Assembly (NCBI RefSeq): GCF_024609805.1
Contig: NZ_JANFVR010000002.1
Location: 1 to 56,582, forward strand
Length of the DNA stretch: 56,582 nt
From: Tahibacter caeni
GTDB lineage: Bacteria > Pseudomonadota > Gammaproteobacteria > Xanthomonadales > Rhodanobacteraceae
Direction of reading: 5' to 3'
Each line of letters starts with the position of its first letter. The first letter of the stretch is position 1. Under the pieces are notes generated by a model that worked only from the letters and a program-made list of their open reading frames with translations, was not told the DNA's origin and did not search any database. A program made the translations under genes and the position numbers. This document shows positions 49,880-56,582 of the stretch, one piece after another.

Positions 49880-50869
49880 TCAACGCGCCGCGCGCGCGTC
49901 CAGCGCGATGCCGGCGGCGCCGAGCAGGCCCGTGTTCGGATGGCGCATCGCGACCGTCGGCGTCCGCGCCATCGTCGCGGCGAGGCGCCCCTTGGCTTCG
50001 AAGCGTGCACGGAAGCCGCCGCGGCGCAGCACCGGCAGCAGCGGTTCGAGCAGGCCGCCGCCGAGGAATACGCCGTCCCAGGCGCCGCAGGCGAGCACGA
50101 GATCGCCGGCGACGTCGCCGAGCAGTTCGGCGAACAGGTCGACCGCACGCACGGCGGTCGCATCGCTGCCGTCGAGCGCGCTCTGCATGACCCGTTCCGG
50201 CGTCGTCGCGAGCCGCGGCGACGTGCGGATCTGACATAGCGCGCCGTAGAGATTGACGAGGCCGCTGCCGCAGAGCAGGCGTTCGTTGGAGACGCGGCCG
50301 AACTCGCGGCGCAGGTAATGGAGGATCGCATCTTCCTCGTCGGTGCCCGGCGCGAAGCCCAGATGGCCGCCTTCGGTTTCGAGCACGATAGCCTGCCCGC
50401 CGCGCAGCAGCAGCGCGCCGGCGCCGAGACCGGTGCCCGGACCCACCACGGCGACGCAGCGGTCGATGCGGCCGTCCAGCAGCGGCGCCGGCGGCGTGCC
50501 GAGCACTTCGAGATCGGCGGCCTGCAGCAGCGGCAGACTGCGACTCTGCGCCGCGAAATCGTTGACCAGGCGCACCGAGTCCAAGCCCAGCGTCTGCGCA
50601 ACTTCGGCCGCGGATACCGTCCACGGCAGGTTGGTGATCTTCACTTCGCAGCCGTCGACGCGGCCGGCGATCGCGAACACGGCATGGCTCGGCCGCGCGC
50701 CGACGTCCTGCAGATAGCGCGCGGCCGCTTCGGACAGGCTGGAATGGTCGGCGGCCCGGTAGCGGCGGATGCTGCCGGCGCGCAGCGGCACGGCTGCGGA
50801 CTCGCAGAGCGCGAAGCGCAGATTGGTCGCGCCGATGTCGGCGAGCAGGATCAGGTTGGCATCGGACAT
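49880..50869 (-). CDS. glk: Glucokinase (Glk, ROK-unrelated E. coli type)
   Basis: Glk phosphorylates glucose with ATP. The 329-residue product begins LLADIGATNLRFAL (phosphate loop). It has RLVNDFAA with the catalytic aspartate, VVGPGTGLGAG, and ETEGGHLGFAP (sugar-binding Glu/His). GDLVLACGAWDGVFLGGGL and NTGLLGAAG lie near the end. It converges with nadE (117 bases apart) and would feed the sugar-phosphate pool, with no sign that it belongs to the sugar operon upstream. Confidence 0.93.
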   Translation of the reverse strand: MSDANLILLADIGATNLRFALCESAAVPLRAGSIRRYRAADHSSLSEAAARYLQDVGARPSHAVFAIAGRVDGCEVKITNLPWTVSAAEVAQTLGLDSVRLVNDFAAQSRSLPLLQAADLEVLGTPPAPLLDGRIDRCVAVVGPGTGLGAGALLLRGGQAIVLETEGGHLGFAPGTDEEDAILHYLRREFGRVSNERLLCGSGLVNLYGALCQIRTSPRLATTPERVMQSALDGSDATAVRAVDLFAELLGDVAGDLVLACGAWDGVFLGGGLLEPLLPVLRRGGFRARFEAKGRLAATMARTPTVAMRHPNTGLLGAAGIALDARAAR

Positions 50870-51052
50870 GGCCGCTTCCGTGCTGAGGGACCTGCAAGCA
50901 TAGCTGCCGCGCGGGCGTCCTTGCAGCCTGGCCGGACGGCCGATGGCGGTCTCCGGCCGACAGGGCCCGGCGGCGATGCGGCTGACGTGGGGGATGTCGC
51001 CTAGGCGCAGCAGGAAAGACGGTCTGGCGACACGGCTGCCGCGGCCGTTGCG

Positions 51053-51577
51053 TCAGGTGCCCGACAGGCTCCGCAGGCGGCTGCGCGCGCGGTCCCAGAG
51101 GCGCTGCACCGTGCGCAGCGGCAGGTGCAGCGCTTCGGCGAGCTCGACTTCGCCGAGGCCGCCGAACACGCGGCCGTCGATGATCTGCACGAGGCGCGGG
51201 TCTTCCTCGGCGAGTTCGGCGAGCACGGTGTCGAGCTGCAGCAGATCGCCGGTTTCGCGGCCGACCGCCGAGGCCGCGAAGCCGTCGCCCGCAGCCTCTC
51301 GGCCGCGCGCATGATCAACGAGTATTTCGCGCAGCACACGGCCGGCCAAGGCGAGGAATTCGGAGCGGTTGGCCACGGCGCCATTGCCGATCTCCCCGGC
51401 GATGCGCCGGTAGCATTCCTGGGCCAGGGCAGGGGCGTCGAGACCGGCCGGGTTGTCCGAGGTGCTCGCGCAGCGGGCCAGGCGCAGCAGGTCGTCCTGC
51501 AACAGGGTCGAGAGGCGCTGCCAGGCTGTCGCATCGCCGTCCCTGGCCTGCTCCAGCAGCCTCGTCAGTTCGCTCAC
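51053..51577 (-). CDS. ECF-type RNA polymerase sigma factor
   Basis: The 174-residue protein fits the Sigma70-ECF group of small sigma factors (TIGR02999-like). A region 2 helix set follows the start (LTRLLEQARDGDATAWQRLSTLLQDDLLRLAR). Region 4 at the C-terminus has EVELAEALHLPLRTVQRLWDRARSRLRSL as the helix-turn-helix. No anti-sigma gene with membrane spans lies on either side: neighbours are glk and bamD. Such orphan members are often controlled by other means. Target promoters are unknown. Confidence 0.85.
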   Translation of the reverse strand: MSELTRLLEQARDGDATAWQRLSTLLQDDLLRLARCASTSDNPAGLDAPALAQECYRRIAGEIGNGAVANRSEFLALAGRVLREILVDHARGREAAGDGFAASAVGRETGDLLQLDTVLAELAEEDPRLVQIIDGRVFGGLGEVELAEALHLPLRTVQRLWDRARSRLRSLSGT

Positions 51578-51654
51578 CGCATTCCCATCCCTGTTGCGCG
51601 CCGCCGGCAGTGTACCGTCGTCCGCGCCGCACGGCGGGCGCGGCGCGGGGCGGC

Positions 51655-52476
51655 TCAGCTGCGGTCGGTGAACGGGATCAGGCGCTTCCAGGCATGGCGC
51701 TTGGGCGGGTACTGGCCCTTCAGGTAGAGGTGTTCCGGGTAGTTGAGCTCGAGCACGCGGCGCGCGTCGGCGCTGAGCTTTTCCTGGCCGAGCTTGGCAT
51801 AGGCCTCGCTCATGATCGCGAGCGCGTCGCCCGCCTGGGGCGTGCGCTGGTAGGTCTCGACGACTTTCTCGGCGCGGTTGGCGGCGGCCACATAGGCCTT
51901 CTGGCGCAGATAGAACAGCGCGACGCCGACTTCGGCCTGAGCCATGTTGTTGCGCAGGTAGATCATGCGCTGGCGCGCTTCGCCGGCGTAGCGGCTGTCC
52001 GGGTAGCGCTTGACGAGCTCGCTGAAATCCTCGAACGACTGCAGCGCGTAGGCCTGGTCGCGCTTGGTCTCGTCACGGTTGATGTAGCGCTCGAGCAGGC
52101 CGTCGGAACGGCCGAAGTTGATCAGACCGCGCAGGTAGAACGCGTAGTCGATGTGCTTGTGGGTCGGGTAGGTCTTGATGAAGCGGTTGACCGAGGAATA
52201 GGCCTCTTCCTCTTTGTGGTCCTTGTACTGGGTATAGGCCAGTTCCAGCTGCGCCTGCTCGGTATACGGACCGAACGGGAAGCGCGCGACCAGTCGTTCG
52301 TACGTGCGCGCGGCGCGGTCGAGATTGCCGTTCTGCAAGGCTTCCTTGCCGAGGGCATAGACCTGATCGACCGGCAGGGTTTCGACCGGATCGGCCTTCT
52401 TGCCGCCGCGCGAGCAGGCGCCGAGGGCCAGGAGCGCGACGACAAAGACCAGTCGGATCAGCACGGAAACTCGCAT
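51655..52476 (-). CDS. bamD: Outer-membrane assembly lipoprotein BamD
   Basis: BamD is the essential lipoprotein partner of BamA in outer-membrane protein insertion. The product is 273 residues from ATG 52476, which gives a lipoprotein signal with lipobox LALGAC; the longer frame would put 18 polar residues before it. TPR-like repeats follow (ALQNGNLDRAARTYERLVARFPFGPYTEQAQLELAY, FSELVKRYPDSRYAGEARQRM). It diverges from rluD, a conserved gammaproteobacterial arrangement. Confidence 0.96.
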   Translation of the reverse strand: MRVSVLIRLVFVVALLALGACSRGGKKADPVETLPVDQVYALGKEALQNGNLDRAARTYERLVARFPFGPYTEQAQLELAYTQYKDHKEEEAYSSVNRFIKTYPTHKHIDYAFYLRGLINFGRSDGLLERYINRDETKRDQAYALQSFEDFSELVKRYPDSRYAGEARQRMIYLRNNMAQAEVGVALFYLRQKAYVAAANRAEKVVETYQRTPQAGDALAIMSEAYAKLGQEKLSADARRVLELNYPEHLYLKGQYPPKRHAWKRLIPFTDRS

Positions 52477-52510
52477 GGGACGGCCACGCTCTGCGAAAAT
52501 GCGGGCCGCG

Positions 52511-52516
52511 ATCATA
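52511..52516 (-). promoter_or_regulatory. -10-like TATGAT ahead of bamD
   Basis: On the minus strand TATGAT lies 34 bases before the bamD start, in GGGCTATGATCG, in the 83-base divergent gap with rluD. No good -35 is seen. Confidence 0.3.
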
Positions 52517-52559
52517 GCCCAAAGAACCACGCCCGCGCCCCGGCCAGGCCAAATCCCGC

Positions 52560-53558
52560 ATGAATGACTCCATCCCCCCGCAGACCCTGCAGATCCCGCT
52601 GGCTCAGGCCGGCCGCCGCTTCGATCAGGTCCTCGCGGAGCTGTTTCCCGATTATTCCCGTTCGCGCCTGACCGCCTGGATCAAGTCCGGCGACGCCCTG
52701 CTCGACGGCGCGATTGCGCCGCCGCGGCAGATCGTCAAGGGCGGCGAGACGGTCAGCGTCCGCGCCGTGGCCTCGCAGGAGGTGCCGCTGGCGCCCGAGG
52801 CCATCAGCCTGGACATCCGCTACGAGGACGCCGACGTCCTCGTCATCAACAAACCCGTGGGCCTCGTCGTCCATCCGGGCGCCGGCAACCCGGCGGGCAC
52901 CCTGCAGAATGCGTTGCTGCACCACGATCCCAGGCTCGTCGAGATCCCGCGCGCCGGCATCGTCCACCGCCTCGACAAGGACACGTCGGGCCTGATGGTC
53001 GTCGCGCGCACCCTGCGCGCGCATACGGCCCTGGTCGAACAGCTGTCCGAGCGCGCGATGCACCGCCAGTACGAGGCCCTGGTCATGGGTCTGATGATCT
53101 CCGGCGGCTCGGTCGACGCGCCGGTAGGCCGCCACCCGAAGGACCGCGTCAAGCAGGCCGTCGTCGACGAACCGACCGGCCGGCCGGCCGTGACCCATTA
53201 CCGCGTGCGCGAGCGCTTCCGCGCCCACACCCTGGTCCAGTGCAACCTCGAGACCGGCCGCACCCACCAGATCCGCGTGCACATGGCGCACATCCGCCAT
53301 CCGCTGGTCGGCGACACCTTGTACGGCGGCGGCCTGCGCCTGCCCAAGGGCGCGAGCGCGGAGCTGGCCGAGGTCCTGCGCGGCTTCCGCCGCCAGGCCC
53401 TGCATGCGGAACGGCTGGAATTCGCCCATCCGGTCGGCGGCAAGACCATCGCGGTCGAAGCCGAGCGTCCGGCCGATCTGGCCGCGCTGGTCCTCGCGCT
53501 GCGTGCCGATACCCAGGCGCACAGCGGCAGCGAGGGCGACGTGCGGCTGCGCCGCTAG
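52560..53558 (+). CDS. rluD: 23S rRNA pseudouridine synthase RluD
   Basis: RluD converts uridines of 23S rRNA helix 69 to pseudouridine. The 332-residue product has an N-terminal S4 RNA-binding domain ([27 protein letters not shown]). The catalytic domain has [13 protein letters not shown] with the active-site aspartate, and [16 protein letters not shown]. The divergent bamD gene and the pgeF gene three bases downstream are the normal neighbours. Confidence 0.97.
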   Translation: MNDSIPPQTLQIPLAQAGRRFDQVLAELFPDYSRSRLTAWIKSGDALLDGAIAPPRQIVKGGETVSVRAVASQEVPLAPEAISLDIRYEDADVLVINKPVGLVVHPGAGNPAGTLQNALLHHDPRLVEIPRAGIVHRLDKDTSGLMVVARTLRAHTALVEQLSERAMHRQYEALVMGLMISGGSVDAPVGRHPKDRVKQAVVDEPTGRPAVTHYRVRERFRAHTLVQCNLETGRTHQIRVHMAHIRHPLVGDTLYGGGLRLPKGASAELAEVLRGFRRQALHAERLEFAHPVGGKTIAVEAERPADLAALVLALRADTQAHSGSEGDVRLRR

Positions 53559-53561
53559 GCC

Positions 53562-55088
53562 ATGGCCGAGCCGCCGCTCGCCGCGCCGTCCACAGCCGGA
53601 GCCCTGCTCCCGGATTTCGCCTGGCCGCCCGGTGTGCGCGCGGCGGTGACCACGCGCGGCATGCCCGGCGTGTCGCCGTCGCCGTTCGATGCCTGCAACC
53701 TCGGCGCGCGCTGCGGCGACGCGCCGGCGAACGTCGCGGCCAACCGCGCGGCGCTGCGCGAGTTCCTCGCGTTGCCGTCCGAGCCGGTCTGGCTGCGCCA
53801 GGTCCACGGCACGGCCGTGGAAGTGCTCGATCTGCCCGGCAATCCGGCGCGCGACGCGCATGACGATCCCATGGCCGATGCGGCTTACTCGGACCGGCCG
53901 GGCCTGGTCTGCGCCGTGCAGACGGCCGACTGCCTGCCGCTGCTGATCGCGAGCGACGACGGCGGCGAGGTCGCCGCCGTGCATGCGGGCTGGCGCGGGC
54001 TCGCGGCCGGCGTCATCGAGGCGACCCTCGCCCGGTTCCGCGCGCCACCGCAGCGGCTGCGCGTCTGGCTCGGACCGGCCATCGCGGCGACCAGCTACGA
54101 GGTCGGCGACGAAGTCCGTGCGGCCTTCCTCGAGCGCGATCCGGGCGCGACCGAGGCGTTCACGGCCACGCGGCCGGGCCATTGGCTGTGCGATCTCTAC
54201 ACGCTCGCGCGGCGGCGCCTGCAGTCGGCCGGCGTCGGCCGCGTCGGCGGCGGCGGTCTCGATACCTTTACCGATGCGCGCTTCTATTCGCACCGCCGCG
54301 AGCGGCCCACCGGCCGCTTCGCGAGCCTGATCTGGATCGAGCCTGTCGCGCCGCCGGCCGGCCGGCACGACGGGTCTTCGTCGCCGGCCGGGCTCACGCA
54401 GGAATACTCGCCGGCGACGACGCGGCCGGCGAGCCGTTCGCGGCTCGTGTTCCCGACCTTGCTCGGCGACGCGTTCGCGCGGCTGCCGCCGACCGTGCGG
54501 GCGCTGCATCTCGCACGCGGACTGAGCCGCTATCACGGCCGCGTCACGATACGCCGCGGCGGCAGCGCGCTCGCGCGCCTTTGCGCGCTGGTCACCGGCA
54601 TGCCGCCGGCCATGAGCGATGCGCCGCTCGGCGTGGACATACGCGCGACCGGGCGCAGCGAGGAATGGACACGCCATTTCGACGGCCACCGCATGCGTTC
54701 GCGGCTCTGGCGCCGCAACCGCCGTCTCTGCGAACGCCTCGGCCTCGTCACGTTCCGCTTCGCGCTGCGGGTCGATCGCGGCGCGCTGCGCTGGCAGGTC
54801 GACTCCGTGCGCGCGCTCGGCATTCCGCTGCCGGCGCGCTGGTTCCGCGGCGTGCGGGCGCGCGAGTGGGAATCCGAAGGCCGCTATCACTTCGAGGTCG
54901 CCGCGGCGCTGCCGCTGGCCGGCGAGCTCGTGCACTACGCCGGCTGGCTGGCGGTCGATCCGCACCGGAACACCACGCCGCGCGCCGACGAGGACGGCGA
55001 AGAGGAAATCGACGGTCCGGACGACGACGGCGACGACTCCGGCTCCGCGCATCATCACGACGGCGACGGCTTCGACGCCGATGACTGA
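53562..55088 (+). CDS. pgeF: PgeF-type (YfiH) multicopper-fold protein fused to a DUF4166 domain
   Basis: The first ~260 residues are a YfiH/PgeF domain, a peptidoglycan-editing or purine-nucleoside-phosphorylase-like enzyme. It has VWLRQVHGTAVEVLD, TADCLPLLIAS, VAAVHAGWRGLAAGVIEA and DTFTDARFYSHRRERPTGRFASLIW. Ordinary PgeF ends there. Here the frame continues through a linker into about 200 residues matching DUF4166 (LGDAFARLPPTVRALH, SDAPLGVDIRATGRSEEWTRHFDGHRMRS), ending in an Asp/Glu/His-rich tail. DUF4166 is usually joined to dehydrogenases or stands alone. The next gene overlaps by eight bases. Confidence 0.85.
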   Translation: MAEPPLAAPSTAGALLPDFAWPPGVRAAVTTRGMPGVSPSPFDACNLGARCGDAPANVAANRAALREFLALPSEPVWLRQVHGTAVEVLDLPGNPARDAHDDPMADAAYSDRPGLVCAVQTADCLPLLIASDDGGEVAAVHAGWRGLAAGVIEATLARFRAPPQRLRVWLGPAIAATSYEVGDEVRAAFLERDPGATEAFTATRPGHWLCDLYTLARRRLQSAGVGRVGGGGLDTFTDARFYSHRRERPTGRFASLIWIEPVAPPAGRHDGSSSPAGLTQEYSPATTRPASRSRLVFPTLLGDAFARLPPTVRALHLARGLSRYHGRVTIRRGGSALARLCALVTGMPPAMSDAPLGVDIRATGRSEEWTRHFDGHRMRSRLWRRNRRLCERLGLVTFRFALRVDRGALRWQVDSVRALGIPLPARWFRGVRAREWESEGRYHFEVAAALPLAGELVHYAGWLAVDPHRNTTPRADEDGEEEIDGPDDDGDDSGSAHHHDGDGFDADD

Positions 55089-55488
55089 GAACTGCGCGCC
55101 CGTCGTCGTCTTCGACGGCGTCTGCCTCCTGTGCAGCCGCTGGGTGGCGTTCCTGCTCGCGCACGATCGCGACGGATGCCTGCGCTTCGCCGCGATGCAG
55201 GGCCGCACCGGGCGCGCGCTGCTGCTGCAGCATGGCCTCGACCCGGACGATCCGACCTCGTTCCTGCTCGTCACGGACGGACGCGGCTATCGCAACAGCG
55301 ACGCGATCCTGCGCCTCGTCGCCGGCTTCGGCGGCGCCTGGCGTCTGCTCGCGCTGGTGCGCGCCGTTCCGGCGCCGCTGCGCGACGCCGGCTACCGCCT
55401 GATCGCGCGCAACCGCTACCGCTGGTTCGGCCGCGCGGCGCAGTGCCTCGTGCCGGATGCGGCGAGCGCGCAGCGGTTCCTCGACTGA
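55081..55488 (+). CDS. DCC-family thiol-disulphide oxidoreductase-like protein
   Basis: This 135-residue protein has the family signature FDGVCLLCSRWV (DGxCxxC) at residues 11-22 and FAAMQGRTGRALL. Y-R-N-S-D-A-I-L-R-L and RYRWFGR follow near the end. Members are thioredoxin-like by fold; partners are mostly unknown. The start overlaps the PgeF-DUF4166 stop by eight bases. DCC, DUF4166 and saccharopine-dehydrogenase-like genes often occur together, as here. Confidence 0.88.
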   Translation: MTENCAPVVVFDGVCLLCSRWVAFLLAHDRDGCLRFAAMQGRTGRALLLQHGLDPDDPTSFLLVTDGRGYRNSDAILRLVAGFGGAWRLLALVRAVPAPLRDAGYRLIARNRYRWFGRAAQCLVPDAASAQRFLD

Positions 55489-55542
55489 ACGCGGACGCCG
55501 CGTCGCCGGGAAGTCCGCCCGTCGCCGCGATTCCCGATTCAG

Positions 55543-56582
55543 TCAATCGACGCGCACGCGCATCGCATACCCGGCCAGCGAGTCCAGGCATTCGTCGAGC
55601 GTGAACAGGTCCAGGCAGGCCCGCGCGCCGCGGACACCGAGTTCGCCGCGCGCGAGTTTGCGCGCGATCACGACCGCGGCCGTGGCCGGAATCTCCGGGC
55701 CGTCGCCGCCGCATGCGACGATCTCCCAGCGCCGGCGCAGTGCGCGGCCGTCGGTGCCGGCGCCGCGCAGCTCGACGTGCATCGCGCCGCAATCGCTGCC
55801 GGCTGCGGCGAACCTTTCGCTGAGCCGCTTGAGCAGCGCCGCGTGGCGCGCGAGATCGCGGACCAGTCCCGCACGTACGAGCCAGGACAGCAGCCAGAGG
55901 CCGAAATGCAGCCGGCGCAGTTCGAGCCCGGCGCGGAAGCTCAGTTCCTGCAGCGGGCCGTAGCGCGTCGCGAACAGATCGAGGTCCGGCACATCGCAGG
56001 CTGCGAGCCAGCGCATGCCGACCGGTGCGGAATAGCGCTGCCGCTGCAGCCGCTGCCAGCCGTGCACGGCGACATCGCGCCCGTCGCGGCGCCACGGCAG
56101 CGGTCGCCCGACATAGGACAGGATGGCCGCGACGGTGGCCAGGCCGCGCTCGGTGCGGTTGCCGGGACTGATGCCGGTCGCGATGCCGTCGAGCCGCGCG
56201 AACTCGCCGCGGTAGCGGTCGATCACGGCCGCGGAAACGCCGGGCACCGTGCTCGCGCCGGCGACCGCGAGCAGGCCGCGCGCGCGGGCCGGACCGTCGA
56301 CGGCCGCCGCGAAGCCGCCGACGTAGTCGCGCGCGTCGGCGAGGTCGACGTAGTGCGCGCCCATGTCGAGGCATTGCCGGGCGACTGCGTAGTCGCGGCC
56401 CTGGAACGGCCCGGCGCAATGGATCACGAGATCGGGCCGGTCCCGCTTCAGCAGCTCCGCCAGCGCCGGCGTCTGTGCGTCGACGGCGACGGCCTCGAGC
56501 GCGGCGCGGCACTGCGGATCGGCGGCGAGCCGCTCGCGGCACTGCTGCGCGCGCCGCGCGTCGCGCCCGGCCAGCAGCAGGG
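55543..56582 (-). CDS. Saccharopine-dehydrogenase-like protein (5' end outside window)
   Basis: The frame stays open to the window edge, so the first part of the gene is missing; about 346 codons are visible. It reads LLLAGRDARRAQQCRERLAADP, then DLVIHCAGPFQGRDYAVARQCLDMGAHYVDLADARDYV. That is the NAD(P)-binding half of the saccharopine dehydrogenase-like family. VAGASTVPGVSAAVID and GNRTERGLATVAAILSYVG follow. Lysine metabolism is not implied; many members have unknown substrates. It converges with the DCC-family gene. GTG 56427 is internal. Confidence 0.88.
   Translation of the reverse strand, partial: LLLAGRDARRAQQCRERLAADPQCRAALEAVAVDAQTPALAELLKRDRPDLVIHCAGPFQGRDYAVARQCLDMGAHYVDLADARDYVGGFAAAVDGPARARGLLAVAGASTVPGVSAAVIDRYRGEFARLDGIATGISPGNRTERGLATVAAILSYVGRPLPWRRDGRDVAVHGWQRLQRQRYSAPVGMRWLAACDVPDLDLFATRYGPLQELSFRAGLELRRLHFGLWLLSWLVRAGLVRDLARHAALLKRLSERFAAAGSDCGAMHVELRGAGTDGRALRRRWEIVACGGDGPEIPATAAVVIARKLARGELGVRGARACLDLFTLDECLDSLAGYAMRVRVD

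Noticed and set aside
53562-55088. Frameshift or missing stop between pgeF and DUF4166
   Set aside because: The frame is continuous with consistent codon use and a plausible linker; no broken end is visible. A sequencing error cannot be excluded without other genomes.

Overview
The window is high-GC DNA (mostly about 65-70% G+C by eye) from a gammaproteobacterium, most likely a member of Lysobacterales/Xanthomonadales such as Rhodanobacteraceae. This rests on three points: the dcw-lpxC-dciA-M23-secA gene order, a MutT domain fused to a ThiE-like domain, and the linkage of pilB/pilC/pilD/coaE and pilR/pilS to sucC/sucD. Genus cannot be fixed without a search.

Layout. (1) 1-6257: the 3' part of the division and cell-wall cluster (murG end, murC, ddlB, ftsQ, ftsA, ftsZ) with overlapping start and stop codons, closed by a strong terminator at 6405-6438. 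(2) 6672-13048: lpxC, dciA (opposite strand), an M23 peptidase, secA and the Nudix/ThiE-like fusion. (3) 13182-17716, minus strand: coaE, pilD, pilC, pilB. (4) 17895-25094, plus strand: an eight-gene, tightly coupled sugar operon. It has a polyprenyl-phosphate glycosyltransferase, a CDP-glucose branch (rfbF, rfbG), a 3,5-epimerase-like protein, a sugar C-methyltransferase, a ketoreductase/epimerase and two more methyltransferases. (5) 31543 down to 25100, minus strand: a major type IV pilin behind a sigma-54 promoter, then two paralogous TMTC-like GT-C membrane proteins with TPR-like tails, a family 2 glycosyltransferase and a YbhN-like membrane protein. (6) 31754-39638: a second pilin with its own sigma-54 promoter, a 1002-residue membrane/spermidine-synthase-like fusion, a TfpX/TfpZ-type pilin accessory protein, and pilR/pilS. 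(7) 39892-41939: sucC-sucD with a terminator. (8) 42220-47852: a secreted RHS/YD-repeat protein whose C-terminal tip and downstream small genes are clearly lower in GC, followed by what looks like an orphan tip fragment and a second small gene. (9) 48131-56582: nadE, glk, an ECF-type sigma factor, bamD, rluD, a PgeF-DUF4166 fusion, a DCC-family protein and a truncated saccharopine-dehydrogenase-like gene.

How the parts fit. The pilus assembly genes (pilBCD) and the regulators (pilRS) flank about 18 kb that holds the pilins, lipid-linked sugar chemistry and two candidate glycan transferases. I read this as a PilR/sigma-54-linked pilin (or surface protein) glycosylation locus. The nucleotide sugar would be a CDP-activated, 3-C-methylated 6-deoxyhexose, passed to a lipid carrier and then transferred by the TMTC-like proteins. 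The gene families, gene order and promoters are visible in the sequence; the glycan product and the acceptor are inference. The second notable module is the RHS toxin locus with its exchanged tip and leftover cassette.
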